A stretch of 64,000 nucleotides of DNA from Spirosoma montaniterrae (GCF_001988955.1 NZ_CP014263.1:4000001-4064000), one strand, 5' to 3'; shown: positions 54,089 to 63,956, counted from the stretch's first letter. Made by a program: numbers and translations. Notes: generated by a model not told the origin, from the letters alone.

Positions 54089-56073
54089 AACGCCACCTGC
54101 TTCTCCTGTTCTTCGCCACCACAGCCCTTGCTCAATCGCCCAAACAACCGCTACGCCGGGCCGACAGTTTTTTCGGGCTGCACTTCGATTTTCACGCCGA
54201 CATGGCCGATACGCTTATCGGCAAAACATTGACCGAAGGCATGGTCGATAGTCTGTTGCGACTGGTAAAACCTGACTTTATTCAGGTCGATAGCAAAGGT
54301 CACCCCGGCGTAACGAGTTACCCAACGAAAGTAGGGTATAAGCCGAAGCGATTCGAGAAAAACACGTTGAAGCTGTTTCGCGACGTTACGGCCCGGCACG
54401 GCGTTGCGCTGTATGTGCATCACTCCGGCGTGTGGGACAATGAAGCTGTGCGGCACCACCCGAACTGGGCACGGATTAAACCGGATGGTCCGGCAGATAC
54501 CGAAAAAACGTCGCTCTGGAGCGGCTATGCCGACAGTCTGCTAATTCCGCAACTCAAAGAAATCAGTGATTACGGCGTCGACGGCGTGTGGGTCGATGGC
54601 GATTGCTGGGCGGTTGAACCCGACTACGGCCCGGCGCCGGTGGCAGCTTTCCGGCAGGCAACCGGCCTGCCCGATGCGCCCAAACAGCGTACCGATCCGG
54701 GTTATTTTGCGTTTATGGAACAGCATCGAACGGCTTTCAAACAGTATGTCAAACGCTATACTGACGCGTTGCACCAGCACAACCCGCGCTTTCAGGTAGC
54801 CAGTAACTGGTCGTTTACGTCGTTTATGCCGGAACCCGTAAGTTTGCCCGTCGATTTTATTTCGGGCGATACCGACCCGCTCGACGGGGCCAACCGGTCG
54901 GCATTTCAGGCGCGGTGTATTGCCCCACAGGGCAAACCCTGGGATTTGATGTCGTGGAGTTTCGGCTACGGCTGGTCTGATCGGGTTGGTGCGCCAAAAC
55001 CAGCTATTCAGCTTTGTCAGGAAGCCGCACAGGTGCTGGCAATGGGCGGTGGCTTTCAAGCCTACTGGACGCAGAATAACGACGCCAGCCTGACGCCCTG
55101 GGCCTTCGAGACAATGGCCGAACTGGCTCGCTTTTGCCGCGCCCGGCAATCGTTTTGCCATAAAGCCGTGCCAGTGCCGCAGGTCGCGCTGCTGTATTCG
55201 GGCGTGGCACATCGGGCTAAAACGACCGGCGTTTACAAGTTCAATGCCGATTTGTCGGGCAATCTGATTGGAACGCTAAACGCGCTGTTGTACAATCAAT
55301 TGCCGACCGAGATTTTGATGGAACACCACCTGCACGGGCGCATGGCGCAGTACCCGCTCATCGTGATTCCCGAATGGGCAACGTTGGCCGACACCTTCCG
55401 CACCGAATTGGTGCAATACGTTCGCGACGGGGGTAACCTGCTGGTAGTGGGGCATCAGGGCGTTAAACTGTTTGAAAACGAACTGGGCGTAACATTGCAG
55501 GAAACCACCCGCCCGGCAGCTTATTTTGGCATCGATAACCAACTAACCGGCACAAAAGCTACCTATCAGCCGTTCGAGCCGCTGCCCGGTACGCGAACGC
55601 TCGGTGGTGTCTACAAACAGCGTGATTTACGGTTTGGCGCGGGGCCGCTGGCGTCGGTGGCGCGGTTAGGTAAAGGGCAGATTGCGGGCGTTTACCTAAA
55701 TGTAGGCGAAGATTTTTACAAGCGCGAAACGCACGTAGGCCGAAGCGTAATCGGGCAGATGGCACGCGCATTGTTTCAGCCGCAGGTGTCGGTGAGCGGT
55801 TCTTCGTTCGTACACGTAGCTCTGAATCGGAAGGATGGACAAACGATGTTGAATTTGATCAACATGGCTGGCAATCACGCCAACCGCGCCGTTTATTCCA
55901 CCGACGAAATTCCCACTCCTGGCCCACTGACGCTGACGTACCGAACTGCCCAAAAACCTAAACGGCTGACGCTCCAACCCGAAAATCGGCCTGTGTCGTT
56001 TGCGTATAAAAATGGCGAAGTATCCTTTACTGTACCGACGCTGGCTATTCATTCGGTTGTAGTCATCGAGTAA
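54085..56073 (+). CDS. Secreted alpha-L-fucosidase-like glycoside hydrolase with a beta-galactosidase-type C-terminal domain
   Basis: A 662-residue protein with signal peptide (to LAQSP), a TIM-barrel GH29/GH36-like domain (FHADMADT, TARHGVALYVHHSGVWDN, GVDGVWVDGDCW with candidate nucleophile Asp) and a Rossmann-like trimerisation domain (about 365-470; LVQYVRDGGNLLVVGHQGV), then a beta domain. Substrate unknown. Coupled to the propeller gene, so the two may act on the same glycan or sugar. Confidence 0.75.
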   Translation: MKRHLLLLFFATTALAQSPKQPLRRADSFFGLHFDFHADMADTLIGKTLTEGMVDSLLRLVKPDFIQVDSKGHPGVTSYPTKVGYKPKRFEKNTLKLFRDVTARHGVALYVHHSGVWDNEAVRHHPNWARIKPDGPADTEKTSLWSGYADSLLIPQLKEISDYGVDGVWVDGDCWAVEPDYGPAPVAAFRQATGLPDAPKQRTDPGYFAFMEQHRTAFKQYVKRYTDALHQHNPRFQVASNWSFTSFMPEPVSLPVDFISGDTDPLDGANRSAFQARCIAPQGKPWDLMSWSFGYGWSDRVGAPKPAIQLCQEAAQVLAMGGGFQAYWTQNNDASLTPWAFETMAELARFCRARQSFCHKAVPVPQVALLYSGVAHRAKTTGVYKFNADLSGNLIGTLNALLYNQLPTEILMEHHLHGRMAQYPLIVIPEWATLADTFRTELVQYVRDGGNLLVVGHQGVKLFENELGVTLQETTRPAAYFGIDNQLTGTKATYQPFEPLPGTRTLGGVYKQRDLRFGAGPLASVARLGKGQIAGVYLNVGEDFYKRETHVGRSVIGQMARALFQPQVSVSGSSFVHVALNRKDGQTMLNLINMAGNHANRAVYSTDEIPTPGPLTLTYRTAQKPKRLTLQPENRPVSFAYKNGEVSFTVPTLAIHSVVVIE

Positions 56074-56148
56074 CGCGGGTGGAAACCCGCTTTATTGACC
56101 GGCGGGGTTATATCCGCTTTATTGACTTGCGGGTTTCCACCCGCGTTA
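56071..56148. repeat. 20-bp perfect palindrome with an internal direct repeat
   Basis: Arms TAACGCGGGTGGAAACCCGC (56071-56090) and its exact reverse (56129-56148); the loop holds two copies of CCGCTTTATTGAC. The upstream gene's TAA is the first three bases. The text resembles the 49.36-kb palindrome. Confidence 0.9.
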
Positions 56149-56154
56149 CAGATT

Positions 56155-57681
56155 ATGAACACATTCATTCTTTTGCAGGCTGCTTCGGCGCAACCATCGG
56201 ACTGGGCTTTGTTTTTTGGCCGGTTTCACCCGCTGATTGTGCATTTGCCAATTGGTTTTCTGCTGATTGCGGGTTTGCTGGAAGTAGGTCGCTGGCTGGG
56301 CAAAGTAAGCATCAGCGAATCGGCTATTACAAGTATTTTGTTCTGGTCAGCCGTTAGCGCGACGCTGGCCTGTGTATTTGGCTACCTGCTGTCGCTGGGC
56401 GGTGGTTACGAGAAAGACATTCTGGACGAGCATATGTGGCAGGGCATCGGCGTAGCGGTGTTTGCCTGGATAGCCTGGGCCGTAAAATCCGACTGGCTCG
56501 GCGACCGGATTCCATTCAGTTCAGCCCTGTACGTACCAGCACTGGGGTTGTCGCTGCTGCTACTCATGGCTGCCGGTCATCATGGCGGTTCGCTCACGCA
56601 CGGCTCCGATTATCTGACACAGTACACGCCCGAGCCGTTTCGTTCGCTGGCCGGGATTCCACCCCGCAAAGAAACCGAAATAGCTGCCAAGCCGATTACG
56701 GATGTGAATCAGGCGTTGGTGTATGAGCAGATCGTGAATCCGATTCTGCAAAGTCGTTGTGTTCAGTGTCATAATGCCGAGAAATCGAAAGGCGATTTGC
56801 GGATGGACACGCCCGATATGCTCAAAAAAGGCGGAGAAGACGGGCCAATTTTTGTGGCTGGTAAAGGGGTAGATAGCGAGATGATCAAACGGTGTCTGCT
56901 GCCAGTGGAAGACGAACACCACATGCCGCCCAAAGGCAAAACCCAACTCACCGATGAGCAGGTGACGCTGCTGACGTGGTGGATCGATCAGGGTGCTTCG
57001 TTCGATAAAAAAGTGGCCGACCTGAAGGTGAACGACGCCGTTCGGCCCGTGTTGGCCGCGCTGGGTGGCGGTGGCCCGGTTGGCGACGGGCAGGTGGCCG
57101 CTGGCGGTTCGTCTGGACCAGCCCCGATTTCGCCCGTTTTGACGATGAAACTGCCTGCTGCCGACCCGAAAGTAGTTGACGAATTGAAGCGGGTGAATCT
57201 GTTGGTACTGCCGCTCGCAAAAGAGCAGAATCAACTGGAAATCAACGCCGTAAATGCCAGTAATTTCAGCGATGCACAGGCGGCTTTGCTGCCAAAATTA
57301 ACCGAGCAGATTGTGTGGCTGAAACTCGGTGATACGCAGATTACCGACGCAGCTCTGGCACAAGTTGCCAAACTTAGAAACCTGCAAAAGCTGCATCTGG
57401 AGCAAACCAAAGTCACCGACGCGGGTCTGAAACAACTGCGTGGTCTGGCGCATTTAGAATATCTGAACCTGTATGGCACTGCCGTCACCGACGCGGGCCT
57501 GACCGAACTGGCAAACCTGAAAAGTCTGAAAACGGTGTATCTCTGGCAAACCAAAGTTACCGATGCTGGGATCGCCAACCTGAAAAAAAACCTGCCGAAT
57601 CTCGAAATCGTGGGTGGTATGGATGCAAAAACGATTGCCGAATTTGCGAAGGTTGCCCCCACGGATGAAACGAAGGAGTAG
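56155..57681 (+). CDS. DUF2231 membrane domain / cytochrome c / leucine-rich repeat fusion
   Basis: A 508-residue three-part protein. N-terminal DUF2231-like membrane region (about 1-150, five hydrophobic segments, FHPLIVHLPIGFLLIAG), a planctomycete-type cytochrome c domain with heme motif CVQCH (Cys202, Cys205, His206) and HHMPPKGK as the likely distal Met, and a C-terminal run of leucine-rich repeats (TKVTDAGLKQLRG type, about 390-500). Electron transfer at the inner membrane with a protein-binding arm is inferred. The ATG at 56155 follows the palindrome. Confidence 0.85.
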   Translation: MNTFILLQAASAQPSDWALFFGRFHPLIVHLPIGFLLIAGLLEVGRWLGKVSISESAITSILFWSAVSATLACVFGYLLSLGGGYEKDILDEHMWQGIGVAVFAWIAWAVKSDWLGDRIPFSSALYVPALGLSLLLLMAAGHHGGSLTHGSDYLTQYTPEPFRSLAGIPPRKETEIAAKPITDVNQALVYEQIVNPILQSRCVQCHNAEKSKGDLRMDTPDMLKKGGEDGPIFVAGKGVDSEMIKRCLLPVEDEHHMPPKGKTQLTDEQVTLLTWWIDQGASFDKKVADLKVNDAVRPVLAALGGGGPVGDGQVAAGGSSGPAPISPVLTMKLPAADPKVVDELKRVNLLVLPLAKEQNQLEINAVNASNFSDAQAALLPKLTEQIVWLKLGDTQITDAALAQVAKLRNLQKLHLEQTKVTDAGLKQLRGLAHLEYLNLYGTAVTDAGLTELANLKSLKTVYLWQTKVTDAGIANLKKNLPNLEIVGGMDAKTIAEFAKVAPTDETKE

Positions 57682-57749
57682 GCACCTTCGGCCATGAATC
57701 GATAATTGACTTCCATCTTTACAGCTTAAACTATCTCAACTGAACCATT

Positions 57750-57757
57750 TACCTTTG
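57750..57757 (+). promoter_or_regulatory. -7 box of the 57.8-kb kinase (TACCTTTG)
   Basis: Exact TAnnTTTG, 78 nt before the ATG at 57836. No clear -33 at normal spacing. The remainder of the 154-bp gap shows nothing else. Confidence 0.45.
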
Positions 57758-57835
57758 GCAAGGATGCTGCTTTAAGCGATTCGTGATCGATAAAGTGACA
57801 CCAATTTCACTACCGTAACTTATTGCTGAAATTGT

Positions 57836-59326
57836 ATGCTTGCACAGGTCACTTCTCATCCTGATATCCTGCTCAGCCAGTTTAGCACGTTCATGCTGGG
57901 GTTTATCTGGTGTATTTTTATTCTACTCCTGTTCTACTCATTTCCGTATCGTCATGATGCCGTGTATTTGTGGGCAACATTGACCGTGCTGGGCTTTACG
58001 GGTGCTGCGAGCTATTTGTGGTATTGCGTTAATACCAATGCATCACACTACAGCAGTTGGGCAGAACTCTTTAAGCATTGTTGTGAACAAACTGCGTTTG
58101 TAGGCTTTTTAGGCATGATTTATAGCCGGTATTATTCGCTTCGGTCGCGCCGGTTTTACGTCATGTTTGTATTCGCCTGCCTGCTTTTCCCGGTATCAGT
58201 TTACATGTGTCTAAGCCTATCAATCCATTGGGTCATTGTTAATTGCCTGATGCGAATTGTAATTGCCGTAGATATTCTACTATTGCTCAGTCCATTAGCC
58301 TATAAAGGCGTACCAGGAACACGCATTTGGGTAATAACTTGCTGTTTTGTTGTTATTAACATAGTAGGTTATATCTATAAGATTATTGATATGAACACCT
58401 ATGTTTCAGTTTTTATGTCAGTAGACATCGGCGCCTTTCTTTTAAGTGCGCCGATCATGACAATTATGTATCACCTAAGTATCTACACCAGGCAGAATCG
58501 GCAACAGTTGGAGCAGAAGCGTGCTGAAGCCGCCAGCCTGATAGCCGAGCGGGAGCAGTTACTTCTCCGTCAGAATGCACGTCTTGAAGAAGAGGTATGT
58601 CTGCGTACAGCCGAGCTAATCGCTGCCAACAAAACCAAAGACCGGCTCTTTTCTATTATCAGCCATGATTTCAGAAGCCCTATCGCTACACTGAAGGGTT
58701 CGTTAAATCTGCTCCAGCGAGACATCCTCAGCCCAGCCGATTTTGTGAAGCTTACCCAGAATCTCGCCAGTTCAACCGACCGGCTCTACAATAACCTCGA
58801 TACGATGCTCCAGTGGGCACTCTCCCAACTCGGCGAGATTACTACCAGACCAACCATTGTCAACGCTCACGAACTGGCCGACGAAGCGATTGATATAATG
58901 CAGGATGCCGCCAACCGAAAGGGCATTTCCCTACTCAATTCTGTTAAGTGCGACATGTTAATCAAAGCCGATGAATATCAGCTTATTACAATCTTTCGTA
59001 ACTTACTCGACAATGCCATCAAGTTCACGCCTGTGAAGGGACGCGTTGAGGTAGGAGGGTATCCTGACGCAACCTGGGGGCTGGTGTTTGTCCGGGATAC
59101 AGGCGTAGGTACTGCGCCTACCACAATAGGTGAGCTTTTGAACAGTGGTATTTCAACGGTAGGAACAGCGGGCGAAAAAGGATTGGGACTTGGTCTGCGG
59201 CTTTGTAATGAGTTACTAAGTAAAAATGGAGGATATCTGTCGATTCATAGCGAGTTAGGGGCGGGTACTACCATCGAATGCCGATTACCGCTGGGTATAA
59301 TGAGCAGTTCAATTGACGCTCTCTGA
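57836..59326 (+). CDS. Sensor histidine kinase with seven-segment membrane domain
   Basis: A 496-residue kinase: about seven hydrophobic segments in residues 15-225, coiled coil (about 225-265), H-box SIISHDFRSPIATLKGSL (His277) and HATPase domain (NLLDNAIKFTP, VRDTGVGTAP, GEKGLGLGLRLCNELL). No receiver gene is adjacent, so the partner is elsewhere. The membrane part resembles 7TM-type sensors of Bacteroidota. Confidence 0.9.
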   Translation: MLAQVTSHPDILLSQFSTFMLGFIWCIFILLLFYSFPYRHDAVYLWATLTVLGFTGAASYLWYCVNTNASHYSSWAELFKHCCEQTAFVGFLGMIYSRYYSLRSRRFYVMFVFACLLFPVSVYMCLSLSIHWVIVNCLMRIVIAVDILLLLSPLAYKGVPGTRIWVITCCFVVINIVGYIYKIIDMNTYVSVFMSVDIGAFLLSAPIMTIMYHLSIYTRQNRQQLEQKRAEAASLIAEREQLLLRQNARLEEEVCLRTAELIAANKTKDRLFSIISHDFRSPIATLKGSLNLLQRDILSPADFVKLTQNLASSTDRLYNNLDTMLQWALSQLGEITTRPTIVNAHELADEAIDIMQDAANRKGISLLNSVKCDMLIKADEYQLITIFRNLLDNAIKFTPVKGRVEVGGYPDATWGLVFVRDTGVGTAPTTIGELLNSGISTVGTAGEKGLGLGLRLCNELLSKNGGYLSIHSELGAGTTIECRLPLGIMSSSIDAL

Positions 59327-59372
59327 ACCGACCAGCTAAGGCTACATAATATCGTCAACTAACTTGTTGGAT

Positions 59373-59804
59373 ATGACACCTGAACAAACCTTTCAATTTG
59401 CCAACGCGCTCGTGTTGCCACAGTGGTTGCTGATGGCCGTTGCCCCGCGCTGGTCGGTTACAGACTGGCTGATGCGTTCGTACCTGATTCCGGTGGTGCT
59501 GGCCGCGCTGTATGCCACGTATTTATTCGGCGGTGGGCCGGTCGATTTTTCGGCGTTTGGGTCGCTGGCAGGTATCAAAAACCTGTTTTCTACCGGGGGC
59601 GACGGCGTAATGCTGGCGGGCTGGATTCACTACCTCGCCTTCGACCTCGTGGCTGGTACGGTTGTCGTGCGCGATGCGCAGCGGCTGGGCATTCCGCACG
59701 GCTGGGTAGTGTTGCCGCTGTTTGCCTGTTTTATGGTCGGCCCGGTTGGACTGCTGCTCTACTGGCTTGTGCGGCTCGGACACCAACGGCAGGTGGCCCC
59801 GTAG
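59373..59804 (+). CDS. ABA4-like (DUF4281) membrane protein
   Basis: A 143-residue polytopic protein with the family pattern: FQFANALVLPQWLLMAVAPR, LIPVVLAALYATYLFGGG, GGDGVMLAGWIHYLAFDLVA, GTVVVRDAQRLGIPH, FACFMVGPVGLLLYWLVR. In plants this family takes part in neoxanthin synthesis; the bacterial role is not known. Converges on the McrC-like gene. Confidence 0.8.
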   Translation: MTPEQTFQFANALVLPQWLLMAVAPRWSVTDWLMRSYLIPVVLAALYATYLFGGGPVDFSAFGSLAGIKNLFSTGGDGVMLAGWIHYLAFDLVAGTVVVRDAQRLGIPHGWVVLPLFACFMVGPVGLLLYWLVRLGHQRQVAP

Positions 59805-59820
59805 AACGTGCCGCGTGTAT

Positions 59821-61632
59821 TCATGAGAAAACAGATGTTTCCAGCAGGGTTCGCAACACCTTCACCAATTCCTCCGGCGGGCGCGACGATGCCGCTACTT
59901 CGACCGTGCCGATAAGCGGGCGGCTGACCTGGTTGGAGAATGCATCATACCGTTCTTTCTGGTAAAATCCGTAGCCGCTATAGCTGGCGGGCGTTTGCTC
60001 GTCGGTGGGGTGCAAAATCAGCAGGGCTTCGGTCCGAATGGGACCGGCAGGCCGACCCGTCCGTTGAGCCGAGCGGGTCGACAGACCGGCGCGGGGAACC
60101 AGCCCGTGCAGATATTTCAGCGTCAGTTCAGCGTATTCAGTCCGCACAATGGTTGACCAGCGTCGGTATTTTGCATCTAAAATCAGCCCCTTAGCCTCGC
60201 CATCGACGGGCAGATATTCAAGCACAAAATCGGGCAGCAGATTTCGCACGCGACTGACGTTGAGGTAGCTCTCCGGAACAAACTCGTAGTGTAGCCGGGC
60301 AATGGAGCCGGTTGTGTGCGTGAACGTATACGAACCCGTATACTCGTCGTCGGCAAGGTCGGGGTTGGTGGCCCGGCGCGGTTCGTATCGGTCGAGTCGG
60401 TAGCCCATTTCAACCAATGCATCCTGCAATTTGAACAGGCAAAGCAATTCATAAAGCCGGTCGAGGGTGCGTACACCAGCCAGCCCGTCGGTAGTATCGG
60501 CGACAGCATCGCCCACCTGATCGTACCAGCGCAGCAAAAGTTGCCCCGCCCGGAAATAATGATCGCTTGCCATAAATCCGGCCATGCCCGGCGGCAAACC
60601 AATGAGCGGTTCGCGTACTGGCAGCGATTCTTCATACCGATGTAACAAGCCCGATGCCTGCCCAATAAGCCGCTGAATTTCACGCTCAACGCGCTGGGCA
60701 TATTGTTGCTGTTGCCACTGCCGCAACACCGAGGCATTAACAGTGGTTAGGGAGGTGGGTGGGGCCGTGGGCGTGTGATTCAGCGACAGGCGTTGCTGAC
60801 GGAGCCAGTCGAGCAGGTGATGCAGATAGCCATGCAGGGTTCGGTTTTCGAGCGTGTCGGTTGTGTCGAGCAGTCGGCTGGTGAGCGTATGCGTAGCTGC
60901 CAGCCACCGCCGTTGCCATCGAAACGCGCCGGGGTCGGCGGGTGTGGCCGGTCGCAGCGTTTCGGGGTGCTGCACCTGGTGGCGTAAGGTTCGCTCGGTC
61001 CAGTTGGTAGCGCGGGCGGGTTCCCACACATTGAGCGGTTCGAGCCGGGTTTGGGGCTGATCGCGAAAGGCGGGCCAGAGTCGTTCGAGTTCGATGAGGT
61101 CGTGACTTACCCGCGCCAGCCCACGCAACGGCCCGCGCCCGGTAGTTTCGCCAACGGCCACGGTGGTGAGGCTGCTTTCAGAACGCCAGTAAGTAACGCC
61201 CCGGTTGAGCAGATACTGTAAGAGATCGGTTAGTTCGTCGGGTGTGAACTTGGCCGAACCTACTTCCAATGTTGCCAGAAGCGCGGGCGTGGCCTGTTCA
61301 GGTTCCTGCAAACTAATCCGGCACAGCCCAAATCGGTTCAGGAGCGGCTTGCAAAACAACAGCGAACGCCCCGCCACCGTCTGCCGCTCCTGCGACTGCG
61401 CCCCTTCTGCCGACAACCACAGTGCCACCTGCGCCACGCCCGACACGCCCGTTTCGACCGGAAAGGGCGTATCCGACAACCAAACGGTAGTATCGAGATT
61501 TGTAGCGGCCCCGTCAGCTACGGCCCACAGGCAGAGCGAGTCGGTTTCTGAAACTATAATCGGCTCCAGCGTAGGCAGGTTGTGCGATTTTATAAAACCG
61601 CCTTCAACTCGTTGAATCAGCGTCCAGAGCAT
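59821..61632 (-). CDS. McrC-like DUF2357 and PD-(D/E)XK nuclease subunit
   Basis: A 603-residue protein with an N-terminal DUF2357-type region and a C-terminal PD-(D/E)XK nuclease: LPDFVLEYLP at about 465-475 and GLILDAKYRRW at about 480-490 give the D...DXK active site. It begins 2 bp after the AAA gene stop. It is likely the effector nuclease of a two-gene modification-dependent or defence system; what triggers it is unknown. Confidence 0.82.
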   Translation of the reverse strand: MLWTLIQRVEGGFIKSHNLPTLEPIIVSETDSLCLWAVADGAATNLDTTVWLSDTPFPVETGVSGVAQVALWLSAEGAQSQERQTVAGRSLLFCKPLLNRFGLCRISLQEPEQATPALLATLEVGSAKFTPDELTDLLQYLLNRGVTYWRSESSLTTVAVGETTGRGPLRGLARVSHDLIELERLWPAFRDQPQTRLEPLNVWEPARATNWTERTLRHQVQHPETLRPATPADPGAFRWQRRWLAATHTLTSRLLDTTDTLENRTLHGYLHHLLDWLRQQRLSLNHTPTAPPTSLTTVNASVLRQWQQQQYAQRVEREIQRLIGQASGLLHRYEESLPVREPLIGLPPGMAGFMASDHYFRAGQLLLRWYDQVGDAVADTTDGLAGVRTLDRLYELLCLFKLQDALVEMGYRLDRYEPRRATNPDLADDEYTGSYTFTHTTGSIARLHYEFVPESYLNVSRVRNLLPDFVLEYLPVDGEAKGLILDAKYRRWSTIVRTEYAELTLKYLHGLVPRAGLSTRSAQRTGRPAGPIRTEALLILHPTDEQTPASYSGYGFYQKERYDAFSNQVSRPLIGTVEVAASSRPPEELVKVLRTLLETSVFS

Positions 61633-61634
61633 AG

Positions 61635-63956
61635 TTAACTGAAAAACCGGTATACGTGATACGAATCGGTGCCGATGGTGATGAGCCGACTCAGCAGCCG
61701 GGCCGAGCGGGGCAGAGGCCGGTCGATGAGTTCGAGCAGCCGACGAAGCCGTTTGCCAAAGCCCTCACCCCGCCCGTTCACCAATGGAAATACGTGCTGG
61801 CTCACGGCATAGTCGAGTGCCATGAAGGCCGAGTCGCCTTCGAGCAACCCGCGCCCGCGCCCGCAGTATGCCTGAACGGCCCGCTGTTTGCGCGGACTGA
61901 TGATAACGGGCTGACCCAGCGCGGCATCTTCATTTTCCAGTACGTCGCGCAATTGCCGGAACAGAGCGGCCTCATCGGCAGTAAACGGCTCGCCCGTTTC
62001 GGAAAACAGCAACTGGCCCTGTGGCGTCGTCAGCATCGGCAGCGGAGCGGGTGGTTCGAGTGTACTGGGTTCGATGAGGTCGCGGCTGGCCTGAAGCCGA
62101 ATCACGGCGGCCCGGTCGAGCAGGCGGGGCGACAGCACTTCGGTGGTATGGTCATAGTTGATGGTAGCCACAAACCGCAGCCCCTGCCCAAGCTGGTACG
62201 GCACGTTGCCGTTGGCTCCGGTCAGGGTCAGAACTGGCTCGGCTTCGGGGTCGCTCAGGCGCATAAAATCCGACCAGTAATGTTCGAGCGGGCTAAGGTT
62301 GGCTTCGTCCAGCAGCACCCAGTGAGGCAGTTCGTCGGCGCGTCGCTGCTCGGCGTCTAAGCGGCTGATAACTTCATATAACCCCGTTCGGGCGGGTTGA
62401 AACTGCTCCGTAAACGGATTATAATAACCAATTAAGTCTGCCGCTGATGTCCAGCCCCGGCCTACAGGCACGGTTAGAAGCCGGTTGGTCAGGCCCGTAG
62501 CTCCGGCCAGCCGCGTTACGAGCGACGTTTTGCCCACGCCCGGCAACCCGGCCAACACGGTCAGAAAACTTTGTTGCAGTGTGATCAGATAATTTGCCAC
62601 GTCGTTGAACTCCAGCGACCGACCTGCCTCATCGAGCCAGCCTTGTACCTCAGACGTATATTGCCGGGCATCGGGCGTAACGGGTCGTAAAAACGTTGGC
62701 AGGCTATTGGCAGATGGAAGCGACGGCGTGTCGGCAGGAACCGGGCGGCCAGTGCGACCTTCCAGCACGTCGAGGTAGGTTTTGGCCCGGAGCAAATTCA
62801 GCCGAACGTCGTCGGCATTAGTCAGTTCATGGCGCAGTTGGGAGAAGCTTTGCTCGATTACCTGACGCTGGGCGGTTAGTTCGGCCAGTTTGTCCTGCTC
62901 GGCTTTTACCAGATCGGGCGATGCAGCCGCACCGTTGACCGACGGCGTGGTCGCACTCTTACGTCGGCGCAGTTCGTCGTTTAGCTTTCGTACTTCGTCG
63001 TTGAGCCGCTGCCACTCCTGATTCTGGCGGTTATAAATATCGTTGCTGTTGTTGCGCAGGTACTCGTCCAGAAACTGCCGTCCTTCTTCGGTTTCGGTCA
63101 GAAATTGCCGGGCAAAGGCGGGCAGTTTACCGCTAATCCACTCTTCGCTACCCCGAATCAACTGCCGCAGCCGGGCCAGTTTCAGCGTTTCCAACTGCCC
63201 GTCGGGGTTCAGATTGTCGAGCAGATCACTAATTTGCCGGAGCTGCCGGGCATCTACCGTCCAGGCTCCGCCAATTTTCCGTCTGGCCCAGTCCATGAGT
63301 TCGTTGGATGCTCCGTAATAAACGGGCTGATTCAAATTGCGGTCATCAGACAATAAATCCTTGACATCCAGCACATACTGACGGCTGCCGACTTCGACCA
63401 GCGAAAGATTTGCCGTAGGAATACGAAACACGCAGTTATCATAATCAGACGATATATCAAGTTCAAGTGCACTTTCGCTTCTAAGCCGGATGCGTAATAG
63501 ATCGTCGGTATCGCTTTCGGGTTCATTACTGTGCCAGAAAGGGCCTATCAATTGATTATCGTCTCGTAAAAAAACATAGCTATAGGGTTGATCTTCTACG
63601 GTTAATGTAATGGGCCGGTTTGGATCGAAAGGCTTGTTAATAACGCGGCAAAGCTGGTGTCGGAGTGGCTCGGTAGCAAACGTACCCGCCGACGAAAATT
63701 TACAACTGCTCGGCGTCTCGTTACTATGGCGCGGATTTAGGGTGTAGTCTAAAAAAAAGAGTTCTTCTTTTAAAAATCGTTCGTTAATTTCCGCATGGTA
63801 AGCCGTGTAAATCAATATGTTGCCTGTATTTGGAAAGTAGCCGGGTGGCACTGGAATAAACCGACCGTTTTCTTCGACCATAACGGGTCTGACATACCCA
63901 ATATCGGGGTTATTATGAGTTGCATTCTGCTTTTGTACGATGGCTTTCATAGGCAT
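61635..63956 (-). CDS. McrB-like AAA+ NTPase subunit
   Basis: A 773-residue protein with a beta-rich N-terminal region that may bind DNA or another target (about 1-290), a coiled coil (about 300-390), then an AAA+ McrB-type domain: Walker [12 protein letters not shown] (about 472), Walker B HWVLLDEANLSPLEHYWSDF (about 545-565) and sensor ATINYDHTTEVLSPRLLDRA (about 598-617). The N-terminal target-recognition part matches no family I recognise. The two ATGs at 63956 and 63950 are equivalent starts. Confidence 0.82.
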   Translation of the reverse strand: MPMKAIVQKQNATHNNPDIGYVRPVMVEENGRFIPVPPGYFPNTGNILIYTAYHAEINERFLKEELFFLDYTLNPRHSNETPSSCKFSSAGTFATEPLRHQLCRVINKPFDPNRPITLTVEDQPYSYVFLRDDNQLIGPFWHSNEPESDTDDLLRIRLRSESALELDISSDYDNCVFRIPTANLSLVEVGSRQYVLDVKDLLSDDRNLNQPVYYGASNELMDWARRKIGGAWTVDARQLRQISDLLDNLNPDGQLETLKLARLRQLIRGSEEWISGKLPAFARQFLTETEEGRQFLDEYLRNNSNDIYNRQNQEWQRLNDEVRKLNDELRRRKSATTPSVNGAAASPDLVKAEQDKLAELTAQRQVIEQSFSQLRHELTNADDVRLNLLRAKTYLDVLEGRTGRPVPADTPSLPSANSLPTFLRPVTPDARQYTSEVQGWLDEAGRSLEFNDVANYLITLQQSFLTVLAGLPGVGKTSLVTRLAGATGLTNRLLTVPVGRGWTSAADLIGYYNPFTEQFQPARTGLYEVISRLDAEQRRADELPHWVLLDEANLSPLEHYWSDFMRLSDPEAEPVLTLTGANGNVPYQLGQGLRFVATINYDHTTEVLSPRLLDRAAVIRLQASRDLIEPSTLEPPAPLPMLTTPQGQLLFSETGEPFTADEAALFRQLRDVLENEDAALGQPVIISPRKQRAVQAYCGRGRGLLEGDSAFMALDYAVSQHVFPLVNGRGEGFGKRLRRLLELIDRPLPRSARLLSRLITIGTDSYHVYRFFS

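Noticed and set aside
54541..55212. 223-codon frame opposite the glycosidase
   Set aside because: Antisense to a clear secreted enzyme; no family similarity.
61656..62360. 234-codon frame opposite the McrB-like gene
   Set aside because: Antisense to a clear AAA+ domain; composition is that of a shadow frame.
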